Source of the DNA: Fusobacterium_C necrophorum_A
GTDB taxonomy: Bacteria; Fusobacteriota; Fusobacteriia; Fusobacteriales; Fusobacteriaceae
Direction: 5' to 3'
DNA length: 64,000 bases
Assembly (NCBI RefSeq): GCF_004134945.1
Contig: NZ_SBAP01000005.1
Span: 37,046 to 101,045 of the forward strand
The position numbers and the translations under genes are program-made. The notes under the pieces are model-generated. The model saw only the letters and a program-made list of their open reading frames with translations. It did not search any database and was not told the origin of the DNA. Shown here one piece after another: positions 1 to 7,072 of the stretch; position 1 is the stretch's first letter, and each line of letters starts with the position of its first letter.

Positions 1-14
1 GAAATAATAGACAT
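1..14 (-). CDS. Start of an unidentified minus-strand gene (5' end only)
   Basis: Only the first four codons (ATG TCT ATT ATT) lie in the window, running off the left edge. The start is supported by an AAAGGAGGC Shine-Dalgarno about 8 bases upstream on the minus strand and by a well-formed promoter at 54-82. The product cannot be named from this. The inverted repeat at 33-54 suggests a repressor controls it. Confidence 0.6.
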
Positions 15-32
15 AAAATAGCCTCCTTTCTA

Positions 33-54
33 TTGTATTATTTTTGTAATACAA
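33..54 (-). promoter_or_regulatory. Inverted-repeat operator at the left-edge gene
   Basis: The arms TTGTATTA and TAATACAA are perfect 8-base inverted repeats separated by 6 bases. They lie just downstream of the minus-strand -10 hexamer, where a bound dimeric repressor would block transcription. The regulator is not identifiable from sequence. Confidence 0.55.
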
Positions 55-82
55 TTATAACATAGAAAGAAAAAAGGAACAA
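54..82 (-). promoter_or_regulatory. Sigma-70-type promoter for the left-edge gene
   Basis: Read on the minus strand: TTGTTC (82-77), 17 bases, TATAAT (59-54). Spacing and -10 are ideal. It fires toward the truncated gene at the left edge. Confidence 0.65.
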
Positions 83-325
83 GAAAAATATTCCCGCTTT
101 CTTTCAACTCTTTTTAGGAATTTAGTTTCTTTAATAATTTTTTCTTTCTTAGTTAATTTTGTGATGAGTCAGAGTTTCCTTTGTAGAATTTAATTCAGAC
201 ATTTCTTTATTAGGGAACAATATGAACATGACTAGCCATTGTAATTAAGAGAAAAATATCTACATTTTCTATAGTTTTATTTTTTCCAGCAGGCGTTTCT
301 TTTTTCGAAGAATAGAAGTTTCGTT

Positions 326-354
326 TTGAATTTTTTGCTTAAGAATGGTATAAT
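326..354 (+). promoter_or_regulatory. Promoter upstream of the 41-aa ORF and cobO
   Basis: TTGAAT (326-331), 17 bases, TATAAT (349-354), with a TG two bases before the -10 (extended -10). Start of transcription would fall near 361, so it could drive the short ORF at 374 and cobO at 530. The 83-325 stretch before it shows no gene or clear structure. Confidence 0.65.
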
Positions 355-373
355 TTTCAAGATAGAATTGAAA

Positions 374-499
374 ATGGAAGGAAATGTTTCAAATAGGTTG
401 ATCAAGGAAGAGGAAGATAAGGTCATTCAAAAATTAAAAGACCGGTTTCGAGCGAATTCCAACTATGTTTCCCCGTTGGTTCGGGATATTTCAAAATAA
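374..499 (+). CDS. Possible small protein of 41 aa
   Basis: An ATG-to-TAA reading frame encodes a charged 41-residue peptide beginning MEGNVSNRLIKEEEDK and ending LVRDISK, probably helical. It sits directly behind a good promoter, but I see no Shine-Dalgarno before the ATG, which weakens the call. No family is recognised. It could be a genuine small protein or simply a leader to cobO, which starts 30 bases later. Confidence 0.3.
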   Translation: MEGNVSNRLIKEEEDKVIQKLKDRFRANSNYVSPLVRDISK

Positions 500-529
500 T
501 CGGGGTTTTAAGAAAGATAGGAGAAAAAG

Positions 530-1048
530 ATGAAATCATATGTACAAGTGTATACAGGAAATGGAAAAGGAAAGACAACAGCTTCTTTAGGCTTAGCAAT
601 TCGTGCTTTGGGGAATGATTGGACTGTTTTACTTTGTCAATTTATGAAGGGACAAAATTATGGGGAATTGAAATCCTTAGCCAGTTTTCAAAATATGACA
701 ATTCGCCGTTTTGGAACAGGAAACTTCATTCGCAGATTGGAAAATGTACAGGATATAGACAAGAAGTTGGCAAGGGAGGGTTACCTTTTTCTGAAGGAAG
801 CTCTTAGGAGTGGGAAATATTCCTTGATTATTGCAGATGAGATTTTTGTAGCAAGGCGTTTTGAACTGATTTCCACAGAAGAAATTTTGGAATTGATGAG
901 CTTGAAATCAGACAAAACGGAGTTGATTTTGACCGGGAGACATGCCCCGGAAGAAATTATCGAAAAGGCAGATTTAGTAACGGAAATGAGAGAGATAAAA
1001 CATTATTTGAAACAAGGAGTCAAGGCAAGAGAAGGAATTGAAAGATAA
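530..1048 (+). CDS. cobO: Corrinoid adenosyltransferase (CobO/CobA type)
   Basis: Transfers the adenosyl group of ATP to a reduced corrinoid to make the coenzyme B12 form. At 172 aa it has the length of the CobA/CobO family, and its N-terminal P-loop GNGKGKTT (residues 10-17) is the family's ATP-binding signature. A conserved DEI segment follows near residue 104. The start is supported by AGGAG eight bases upstream. No other cobalamin genes are adjacent, so it probably serves salvage as well as synthesis. Confidence 0.9.
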   Translation: MKSYVQVYTGNGKGKTTASLGLAIRALGNDWTVLLCQFMKGQNYGELKSLASFQNMTIRRFGTGNFIRRLENVQDIDKKLAREGYLFLKEALRSGKYSLIIADEIFVARRFELISTEEILELMSLKSDKTELILTGRHAPEEIIEKADLVTEMREIKHYLKQGVKAREGIER

Positions 1049-1161
1049 CGTTTTAGAAAGTTAAAAATGGAAACACTTTCAGGAATGAAATATAAAAAAT
1101 GAAGAAAATATAAATCAGAGAAAGAACAACAGAAATTAAAAAAATCAAAAGGAGAGTATCT

Positions 1162-2136
1162 ATGAATCAAAAAGATTGGATTACGAAGATGACAGAAAAT
1201 TTTCGAAAAGTGAAAATAGCAGTTTTAGGAGATTTGATGTTGGATGATTACATTATAGGAAAAGTGGAGAGGATCTCTCCGGAAGCTCCTGTTCCTGTTG
1301 TCAATGTGGAAGAAGAAAAATTTGTACTGGGAGGAGCGGCAAACGTTGTCAATAATTTATCAAAGTTGGGAGCGGAAGTGTACTGTCTAGGAGTGATAGG
1401 AACCGGACATAATTCAAGAAGGTTATTATCCGCTTTTGATGAAGAAATTCATGTAGAGGGAATTATTCGCTCTGAAGAGAGACCTACGATTGTAAAAAAA
1501 AGAGTATTGAGTGGAAATCATCAGCTTCTTCGTTTGGATTGGGAGGACGCTTCTCCTATTTCACAGGATTTGGAAGAGGAAGTATTGAAACAATTTTTGG
1601 ACATTTCGAATAAAATTGATGCCATTATTTTATCGGATTATAATAAAGGAGTCTTAACAAAACGAGTTTCCCAAGAAATTATTCGAATCTGTCGAGAAAA
1701 ACATATTGTGGTTACCGTTGACCCGAAACCTGTAAATATTCAAAATTATTATGGAGCCTCTTCCATCACACCAAATCGAAAAGAGGCCTATCAATGTGGG
1801 GGAGCTTCCATGACTTATGATATTGAAACATTGGGAATGGATTTACGAAAACAATATCAACTAGAAACAGTTTTAATTACCCGGAGCGAGGAAGGAATGT
1901 CCTTATATGAGGATGAAATTTATACCGTTCCTACCTTTGCAAAGGAAGTATACGATGTGACCGGGGCAGGAGATACTGTAATCTCCGTTTTTACTTTGTC
2001 GAAAGTTGCAGGAGCTTCTTGGAAAGAGGCAGCCGAAATTGCAAATACGGCAGCCGGACTGGTAGTAGGAAAAGTGGGAACTTCTACAGTCAGTATTGAA
2101 GAAATTCAAGAAGAGTATTGCAGAATTTATGGATAA
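1162..2136 (+). CDS. rfaE1: D-glycero-beta-D-manno-heptose-7-phosphate kinase (RfaE domain I)
   Basis: Sugar kinase of the PfkB/ribokinase family that phosphorylates heptose-7-phosphate at C1 during ADP-heptose synthesis for the LPS core. At 324 aa it matches the kinase half of bifunctional HldE only, so the adenylyltransferase must be a separate gene outside this window. Visible marks are the N-terminal GDLMLDDYIIGKVERISPEA segment, the GGAANV sugar-binding loop and the GAGDT anion-hole motif near residue 270. A GGAG sequence precedes the ATG. It overlaps the longest ispF reading frame but not its likely start. Confidence 0.9.
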   Translation: MNQKDWITKMTENFRKVKIAVLGDLMLDDYIIGKVERISPEAPVPVVNVEEEKFVLGGAANVVNNLSKLGAEVYCLGVIGTGHNSRRLLSAFDEEIHVEGIIRSEERPTIVKKRVLSGNHQLLRLDWEDASPISQDLEEEVLKQFLDISNKIDAIILSDYNKGVLTKRVSQEIIRICREKHIVVTVDPKPVNIQNYYGASSITPNRKEAYQCGGASMTYDIETLGMDLRKQYQLETVLITRSEEGMSLYEDEIYTVPTFAKEVYDVTGAGDTVISVFTLSKVAGASWKEAAEIANTAAGLVVGKVGTSTVSIEEIQEEYCRIYG

Positions 2137-2159
2137 TTTCCAAGAGGAGGGAAAACCTT

Positions 2160-2636
2160 ATGTTTCGAATTGGAAACGGATATGATGTACATATGTTAAC
2201 CGAAGGAAGAAAGTTAGTTCTAGGTGGAGTGGAAATTCCACACAATAAAGGAGTTTTGGGGCACTCTGACGGAGATGTTTTAATTCATGCCGTTATGGAT
2301 GCATTATTGGGAGCTCTAGCTTTGGGCGATATCGGCTTACATTTTCCGGATACGGAAGAAAAATATCGAGGAATTTCCAGTTTGGTTTTACTGGAAGAAG
2401 TTGTATCTAAGATGAAGAAAAAAGAGTATCAAGTGGTGAATTTAGATGTAACTTTAGTGTTACAAAGACCCAAAGTACGTTCTTATATTGATGCAATGAG
2501 AGAAAACATAGCAAAATATTTAGAGACTTCTTTGGAGCGGGTGAATGTCAAGGCAACGACCGAAGAAAGATTAGGTTTTACTGGAAGGGAAGAGGGAGTC
2601 AAAGCGTATGCTGTTGTTTTATTAGAGCGGGATTGA
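2160..2636 (+). CDS. ispF: 2-C-methyl-D-erythritol 2,4-cyclodiphosphate synthase
   Basis: Catalyses the cyclisation step of the non-mevalonate isoprenoid pathway and works as a metal-dependent homotrimer. The 158-aa product shows the zinc ligands D9 and H11 in the GYDVH motif, the GHSDGDVLIHA segment and the C-terminal TTEERLGFTGREEG active-site region. An in-frame ATG exists at 2118, but the start at 2160 is preferred because GAGGAGG lies just upstream and the protein then begins MFRIGNGYDVH as in the family. dxs of the same pathway is at 17847. Confidence 0.93.
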   Translation: MFRIGNGYDVHMLTEGRKLVLGGVEIPHNKGVLGHSDGDVLIHAVMDALLGALALGDIGLHFPDTEEKYRGISSLVLLEEVVSKMKKKEYQVVNLDVTLVLQRPKVRSYIDAMRENIAKYLETSLERVNVKATTEERLGFTGREEGVKAYAVVLLERD

Positions 2637-2792
2637 GAGCTTATTTTGGAGAAAGATAAAAAGCTGTGGAGGAATATTTGTCTGTACAATTTCAAACAGA
2701 TGCGGAGTTACAGGCAGATTACCAAGAAGTACAAGCTTTATTGACAAATAAAAAATATTTGATGTAATCTCGGAAAGCAAAAACTTTTTTCA

Positions 2793-2821
2793 TTGACTTA
2801 GTTTACAAAATATGCTATCAT
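2793..2821 (+). promoter_or_regulatory. Promoter of the rplU-prp-rpmA operon
   Basis: TTGACT (2793-2798), 17 bases, TATCAT (2816-2821). It lies 70 bases before rplU, giving a 5' leader of about 63 bases. Confidence 0.65.
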
Positions 2822-2827
2822 ACTATA

Positions 2828-2885
2828 GATTACGCTTGGGAGAGGTCATCAGCAACCTTACCAGCGACAAATACTTTTGGAGGTG
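2828..2885 (+). promoter_or_regulatory. Leader of the L21 operon (possible autoregulatory RNA)
   Basis: The transcribed leader is GC-richer than its surroundings and contains GAGGT / ACCTT complementary segments around 2840-2861, followed by the GGAGGTG Shine-Dalgarno of rplU. Ribosomal-protein leaders that bind L21 are known in other low-GC bacteria. That this is one is an inference from position and composition only. Confidence 0.35.
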
Positions 2886-2890
2886 TTAGA

Positions 2891-3202
2891 ATGTACGCAG
2901 TGATTAAAACTGGAGGTAAACAATACAAAGTTGCAGAAGGTCAAGTATTAAGAGTCGAAAAACTGAATGCTGAAGTTAATGAAACTGTTGAATTACAAGA
3001 AGTTCTTTTAGTAGCAGATGGGGAAAACGTTAAGGTTGGAACTCCTGTAGTAGAAGGAGCGAAAGTAGTAGTAGAAATTTTAGCTCAAGGAAAAGGAGCA
3101 AAAGTGATTAACTTCAAATACAAGCCTAAGAAAGCTTCTCATAGAAAAAAAGGTCACAGACAATTGTTTACTGAAATTAAAGTAACTTCTATTCAAGCAT
3201 AG
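2891..3202 (+). CDS. rplU: 50S ribosomal protein L21
   Basis: A 103-aa protein with the L21 start MYAVIKTGGKQYKV and the conserved C-terminal KKASHRKKGHRQ segment that contacts 23S rRNA. GGAGGTG precedes the ATG. First gene of the conserved L21-Prp-L27 operon. Confidence 0.98.
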   Translation: MYAVIKTGGKQYKVAEGQVLRVEKLNAEVNETVELQEVLLVADGENVKVGTPVVEGAKVVVEILAQGKGAKVINFKYKPKKASHRKKGHRQLFTEIKVTSIQA

Positions 3203-3213
3203 TTATAAACATT

Positions 3214-3549
3214 ATGATTCGAGTTACTGTAGTAAGAAAAAATGGAAATATTAGCGGATATTTTGCAAAGGGACATGCAGAATATGCCGAGTTAGGGAGT
3301 GACATTGTATGTGCGGCTGCTTCCGCAGTCATGCAAAATCCTTTAGCTGGAATGCAGGAAGTCTTACATTTAAATCCACAATATGGATTTGATGATGACG
3401 GGTATATTACTGTCAACTTGGAGGGAATGGATTTTCAGAAAAAAGAGAAAGAGGTGTCTTCCTTATTAGAAACAATGGTCGTTATGATCAGAGAATTGGA
3501 GAGGAATTATCCAAAAAATATTAAGCTTGTAGAAAAGGAGGAAAAGTAG
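3214..3549 (+). CDS. prp: Ribosomal-processing cysteine protease Prp
   Basis: Removes the N-terminal extension of ribosomal protein L27 before or during ribosome assembly. The 111-aa product has the catalytic pair expected for the family: His21 in KGHAEY and Cys33 in GSDIVCAAAS. It sits between rplU and rpmA, and the adjacent rpmA product carries the matching cleavage site, so the assignment is unusually secure. It ends exactly where rpmA begins (TAG then ATG). Confidence 0.95.
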   Translation: MIRVTVVRKNGNISGYFAKGHAEYAELGSDIVCAAASAVMQNPLAGMQEVLHLNPQYGFDDDGYITVNLEGMDFQKKEKEVSSLLETMVVMIRELERNYPKNIKLVEKEEK

Positions 3550-3834
3550 ATGAAATTTATTTTAAATATACAATTGTTCGCACATAAAAAAGGACAAGGG
3601 TCTGTTAAAAACGGAAGAGATTCAAATCCTAAATATCTTGGAGTAAAAAAATATGATGGTGAAGTTGTAAAAGCCGGAAACATCATCGTAAGACAAAGAG
3701 GAACCGCTTTCCATCCGGGAAACAATATGGGAATGGGAAAAGATCATACTCTTTTTGCTCTTATTGATGGATATGTAAAATTTGAGAGATTGGGAAAAGA
3801 TAAGAAGCAAGTATCGATTTATGCTTCTAAATAG
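3550..3834 (+). CDS. rpmA: 50S ribosomal protein L27 precursor
   Basis: A 94-aa L27 whose N terminus reads MKFILNIQLFAHKKGQGS. The first ten residues are the Prp-cleaved leader; cutting between Phe10 and Ala11 leaves AHKK, the start of E. coli L27, whose tail reaches the peptidyl-transferase centre. The remaining conserved GRDSNPKYLGVKKYDGE and GTAFHPGNNMGMGKDHTL segments are intact. An AAGGAGG sequence within the end of prp serves as ribosome binding site. Confidence 0.98.
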   Translation: MKFILNIQLFAHKKGQGSVKNGRDSNPKYLGVKKYDGEVVKAGNIIVRQRGTAFHPGNNMGMGKDHTLFALIDGYVKFERLGKDKKQVSIYASK

Positions 3835-3847
3835 GAACCAAAAAAGA

Positions 3848-3885
3848 AAAGACATCTGCTGAAAATCGTAGATGTCTTTTTTGTA
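3848..3885 (+). terminator. Rho-independent terminator after rpmA
   Basis: AAGACATCT and AGATGTCTT form a 9-bp stem with a short loop, followed by a T-rich tract. Confidence 0.85.
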
Positions 3886-3890
3886 TTCTT

Positions 3891-3900
3891 ATGATATAAT
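3891..3900 (+). promoter_or_regulatory. Extended -10 promoter of htpX
   Basis: TGATATAAT (TGn plus TATAAT at 3895-3900) lies 29 bases before the htpX start. No good -35 is visible, as is common for extended -10 promoters. Confidence 0.5.
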
Positions 3901-3928
3901 ACAGCCAAGATAGAAGGGAGGTTTTAGA

Positions 3929-4855
3929 ATGTATGGATTATCACAAATTCGAAATAAACAAATCAAAGTACCGCATTTCAATATTTTTAAAATAGGAACT
4001 TGGGTTATGATGGGAATTTTCGCCAGCTATTTGATGATTTATTTATTCTTAGGGCAAGAAATTTTAAATTATTTTCCTTTTTTATTGTTATTTGCTTTTG
4101 CCACACCTTTGTTTTCTCTTTGGATGTCCAAAAGCAGTGTTAAAAGAGCATATCAGATTAGAATGATAGGAGAAGGAGGAGCTAGGAATGAAAAAGAACA
4201 GCTTGTAGTCAACACGATACAGTTGTTAAGTGAAAAATTAGAATTACAGAAAGTTCCTGAAATAGGAGTTTACCCTTCTTATGATGTCAATGCTTTTGCG
4301 ACAGGAGCCAGTAAAAATTCTGCTTTAGTAGCAGTTTCTCAGGGTTTGTTGCAAACTATGAACGAGACAGAAATTATTGGTGTATTAGCTCATGAAATGT
4401 CACATGTAGTGAATGGAGATATGTTGACTTCTTCTATATTGGAGGGATTTGTTTCTGCATTTGCTTTAATTGCAACCATTCCGTTTTTATTCGGTCGTTC
4501 CGAGAATAATCGAGGAGGAAGAGCAGGTTCCAGTTTAATGACATACTATATGATACGGAATATTGCAAATTTCTTTGGAAAGTTAGTATCCAGTGCCTAT
4601 TCCAGAAGGAGAGAATATGGAGCGGATCGTTTAGCGGCTCAAATAACGGGAGCCATTTATATGAAAAGCGCTTTGATGAAATTGCAAGATATAAGTCATG
4701 GAAGAATTTCTCTCCAAGCGGAAGATAGAAGATTTGCTAATTTTAAAATTACAAATAATTTTTCAAGCGGAGGTTTGGCTAGTTTATTTGCAAGTCATCC
4801 AAGTTTAGAAAATCGAATTGAGGCGGTCGAAAAGTTGGAACAACAGGGTTGGTAA
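3929..4855 (+). CDS. htpX: Membrane zinc metalloprotease HtpX
   Basis: M48-family protease of the cytoplasmic membrane that degrades misfolded membrane proteins. The 308-aa protein has two N-terminal membrane segments (about residues 25-45 and 48-65), the HEMSH zinc motif at residues 155-159, another hydrophobic stretch near 180 and the downstream RREYGAD glutamate ligand. GGGAGG precedes the ATG. It is monocistronic, flanked by terminators on both sides. Confidence 0.93.
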   Translation: MYGLSQIRNKQIKVPHFNIFKIGTWVMMGIFASYLMIYLFLGQEILNYFPFLLLFAFATPLFSLWMSKSSVKRAYQIRMIGEGGARNEKEQLVVNTIQLLSEKLELQKVPEIGVYPSYDVNAFATGASKNSALVAVSQGLLQTMNETEIIGVLAHEMSHVVNGDMLTSSILEGFVSAFALIATIPFLFGRSENNRGGRAGSSLMTYYMIRNIANFFGKLVSSAYSRRREYGADRLAAQITGAIYMKSALMKLQDISHGRISLQAEDRRFANFKITNNFSSGGLASLFASHPSLENRIEAVEKLEQQGW

Positions 4856-4881
4856 ACTTGCGGTTCAGAATAAAAAAAGAG

Positions 4882-4918
4882 AATGACACTGAAGACAAAG
4901 GTGTCATTTTTATTTTTT
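4882..4918 (+). terminator. Terminator after htpX
   Basis: AATGACAC / GTGTCATT stem (4882-4889 with 4901-4908) followed by TTTATTTTTT. Confidence 0.8.
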
Positions 4919-5006
4919 ATTGTTGTTTTTATTGATACCTAAACTTTTTCAGGAAAAAGGTGGTCTAAGAAAGAATAAAATAACAAAAAAAGGATGTAAG
5001 GGAATA

Positions 5007-5657
5007 ATGACAAATTTTACTGTATTTTGGGAAACATTTTTATCAGCTCTTTATCGAGTGGACTATTTCTTTTTTGAACGGCTATGCCATGAAAGTTTAC
5101 AGGCAGAAAAAATAAATTTTTTTTATCAATACTTTCCGAAAGAAGTGGTAGAAAGTTTTTTTCATACTCTAACAAAGTTTGGAGAAGGGTATTTGGAATT
5201 ATTTTTTATTTTGATTTTTTATCTTTTTTTCTGGTATGATAAACAGAAATATCAGTTATATAAAGAATATGCTTGGAACCTTATTTTGGTACTTTTTTCT
5301 ACACAAATGACGGTCAGTTTGTTAAAAATACTATTTGGGAGGGCTCGACCCTATGTGTTTTTAGATCCGGATCGATTTTATGGAATTTTGTATTTACTGA
5401 AACATGGTTTATTGTTCAACTCTCATTACTATTCTTTTCCGTCGGGACATACCATTACCATTTGGGGAACGATTTGGCTCTTCGTTTTTTCTATCAGAAG
5501 CAAAAGAAAGTATTGTTTATTTCTATTAGGAATTTTGGTAGCAGTAAGCAGAATGTATTTGGGCTATCACTGGTTTAGTGATGTGATTGTGAGTATAGGC
5601 TTATCGTATATCATTGCAAAATGGATAAAAGATAGAAGAAAGAAAAAGGAGGAATAG
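5007..5657 (+). CDS. PAP2-family membrane phosphatase
   Basis: Probable lipid-phosphate or undecaprenyl-diphosphate phosphatase with its active site outside the membrane. All three PAP2 signature blocks are present: KILFGRARP, then PSGHT, then SRMYLGYHWFSD. Four or five hydrophobic segments surround them. The reading frame is open from 4920, but that part overlaps the htpX terminator; the ATG at 5007, behind GGATGTAAGG, gives a normal 216-aa protein. The substrate cannot be decided from sequence. Confidence 0.85.
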   Translation: MTNFTVFWETFLSALYRVDYFFFERLCHESLQAEKINFFYQYFPKEVVESFFHTLTKFGEGYLELFFILIFYLFFWYDKQKYQLYKEYAWNLILVLFSTQMTVSLLKILFGRARPYVFLDPDRFYGILYLLKHGLLFNSHYYSFPSGHTITIWGTIWLFVFSIRSKRKYCLFLLGILVAVSRMYLGYHWFSDVIVSIGLSYIIAKWIKDRRKKKEE

Positions 5658-5680
5658 TTTTGGAATTATATATGGCGTTG

Positions 5681-5720
5681 AAGAGAAAGGGAGAACAAAG
5701 TTTTCAACTTCTCTTTTTTT
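5681..5720 (+). terminator. Terminator after the PAP2 phosphatase gene
   Basis: AAGAGAA (5681-5687) pairs with TTCTCTT (5709-5715), followed by a T run. Confidence 0.65.
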
Positions 5721-5844
5721 CATAAATTTGAGGGTATGTTGGTTCCTCTATCGGTGACTCAATGGAAGGAAAAAGTAATGAATATGCAGAGGAAAAATGG
5801 AATAATAAGAATGAAAATTCTACTAGTTGGAGGTTTAGACGACG

Positions 5845-6021
5845 ATGAAAAATAAACGAAAGTTGTTATTGGAATTCTTTCTTTTTACGTTTGGTATTCC
5901 AATTGTGGCAATAATCTTCTATAAGATTTTTCCAAACTTATTCCTTCCTTTTTTAGGAATAAAAGGATACACAATAGCAGGTTTTTTTGTTTTTTTATTG
6001 CATAATTTAAGAAAAAGATAA
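5845..6021 (+). CDS. Small membrane protein, 58 aa
   Basis: An ATG frame behind GGAGG (5829-5833) encodes a very hydrophobic 58-residue protein with a basic N terminus (MKNKRK), two likely membrane segments (residues 7-28 and 41-53) and a basic tail (NLRKR), a plausible topology for a hairpin membrane protein. No family is recognised. The rest of the 5721-6409 interval shows no convincing gene. Confidence 0.5.
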   Translation: MKNKRKLLLEFFLFTFGIPIVAIIFYKIFPNLFLPFLGIKGYTIAGFFVFLLHNLRKR

Positions 6022-6276
6022 ATTAGAGAATCAATTTTACCTCTGTGGAAGATGTAATGAAAATCATCTCTGCTGCTTTGACTATATTTTGTTTCGTGTA
6101 ATAGAGTTTCTGAGTGAAAAGAGAAATTCCTTAAATGTTTGAGGAGGAATGTTCGAGGTACCATAATCATGGATGAGGAAATAAAGTATTCTATTATAGA
6201 AGATTCAATATAGAGGATTCAAAGAGTATAATATTGGAAATTGTAAGCGAAGGAAAAAAGGAGTTTCTATACTGTA

Positions 6277-6306
6277 TTGACAAAAAATATTTAGGTATGG
6301 TAATAT
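6277..6306 (+). promoter_or_regulatory. Promoter upstream of the frameshifted membrane gene
   Basis: TTGACA (6277-6282), 18 bases, TAATAT (6301-6306). It lies about 100 bases before the ATG at 6410. Confidence 0.6.
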
Positions 6307-6409
6307 AAATTAAAAAATAACATATGTTATAAAATTGGAGAATTTAGCCAGTATTTTTATCAAATGTGTGTTTCCTATAAAGGATATTAAAGTTAAAGGA
6401 GATGAAATT

Positions 6410-6707
6410 ATGTTAAATTTTGCTTTAAGAATGAAGAAAAATATTCCTTTATTTTATTTCTATTTTTGTTTTTATTAACATGTTTAATTTGATAGAGGCA
6501 TATTATTGGAATGAAAAATTTGTTATTTCTAGCTCGGTGTATGACTCCATTTTATCAAGTAGTTGGATTTATATTTTTTATTTGCTCTTTATAAAAGAAG
6601 ACAGCAGGTTGTCATTAAGAAATATTTTAAAAACTGGATTTTTAGGAACTGTTTTAGGTCTTTTTGGTCTTTGGATTAAAAATAAAAATTACAAAAAAAA
6701 ATCATGA
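6410..6707 (+). pseudogene. Small membrane-protein gene with a frameshift
   Basis: The start ATG at 6410 has an excellent AAAGGAG site eight bases upstream and a promoter, but its frame stops at 6476-6478 after 22 codons. Removing one base from the A5 run at 6437-6441 joins it to the downstream frame (in which an ATG lies at 6480). This gives a single protein of about 98 aa whose hydrophobic segment KIFLYFISIFVF runs smoothly into the downstream part. A second membrane segment (near SWIYIFYLLFI) and a glycine-rich hydrophobic end follow. It is either a recent loss-of-function mutation, a sequencing slip or slippage-controlled expression. Function unknown. Confidence 0.5.
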
Positions 6708-6768
6708 AAATAATGTGGAAAAATGAAAAAATTAGTGGAAGGTATGAAGAAGACTCAAAAGATTCTTA

Positions 6769-6802
6769 AAAGATAAAAAAAAGAGGATTTTCAAGCCTCT
6801 TT
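6769..6802 (-). terminator. Terminator of the tRNA-Ser transcript
   Basis: On the minus strand AAAGAGG and CCTCTTT form the stem, followed by a run of eight Ts. It lies about 135 bases past the tRNA 3' end and has a weaker T tract on the plus strand. Confidence 0.7.
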
Positions 6803-6938
6803 GTAAAGTTTTCAGTATGTAATTTGTATGTAACTGTATAGTAATTTATAGAATGTTATCGTAAGCTATACTTTTTCTCTTTCTATAAAGTATTGAAAAA
6901 TCAAGCTTTCGTACTTTATGGAAAATTATAAAAAAGTA

Positions 6939-7023
6939 TGGCGGAAGTAGAGGGAATCGAACCCACAAGACGTTGCCGCCCACAGCTTTCCAAGCTGCTG
7001 CCCTACCATTAGGCGATACTTCC
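6939..7023 (-). tRNA. tRNA-Ser (anticodon GGA)
   Basis: On the minus strand GGAAGTA pairs with TACTTCC as a 7-bp acceptor stem, with discriminator G and an encoded CCA at 6941-6939. The anticodon loop TTGGAAA is closed by GCAGC/GCTGT and gives GGA. A long variable arm precedes the GGGTTCGATTCCC T-arm, as expected of a class II serine tRNA. The total is 85 bases including CCA. Confidence 0.93.
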
Positions 7024-7040
7024 GAACTCATTTGCTCTTT

Positions 7041-7069
7041 ATTATACTATATTCTATTGGGAAAATCAA
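7041..7069 (-). promoter_or_regulatory. Promoter of tRNA-Ser
   Basis: Minus strand: TTGATT (7069-7064), 17 bases, TATAAT (7046-7041), 18 bases before the mature 5' end. Confidence 0.75.
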
Positions 7070-7072
7070 TCT

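Noticed and set aside
2666..2767. 33-codon GTG frame (VEEYLSVQFQTD...) between ispF and rplU
   Set aside because: No clear ribosome-binding site, an in-frame stop two codons upstream, and no recognisable family; possibly a gene remnant but not supportable.
5762..5848. Short frames before the 58-aa membrane ORF
   Set aside because: Two overlapping frames of 28 and 39 codons exist without ribosome-binding sites; probably chance.
6939..7023. Plus-strand tRNA-Gly(TCC) at the same place
   Set aside because: The anticodon arm reads plausibly on both strands, but the T-arm GGGTTCGATTCCC, CCA end and acceptor stem are correct only on the minus strand, giving tRNA-Ser.
6846..7031. 61-aa minus-strand ORF over the tRNA
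   Set aside because: It runs through the tRNA gene and has no protein-like features.
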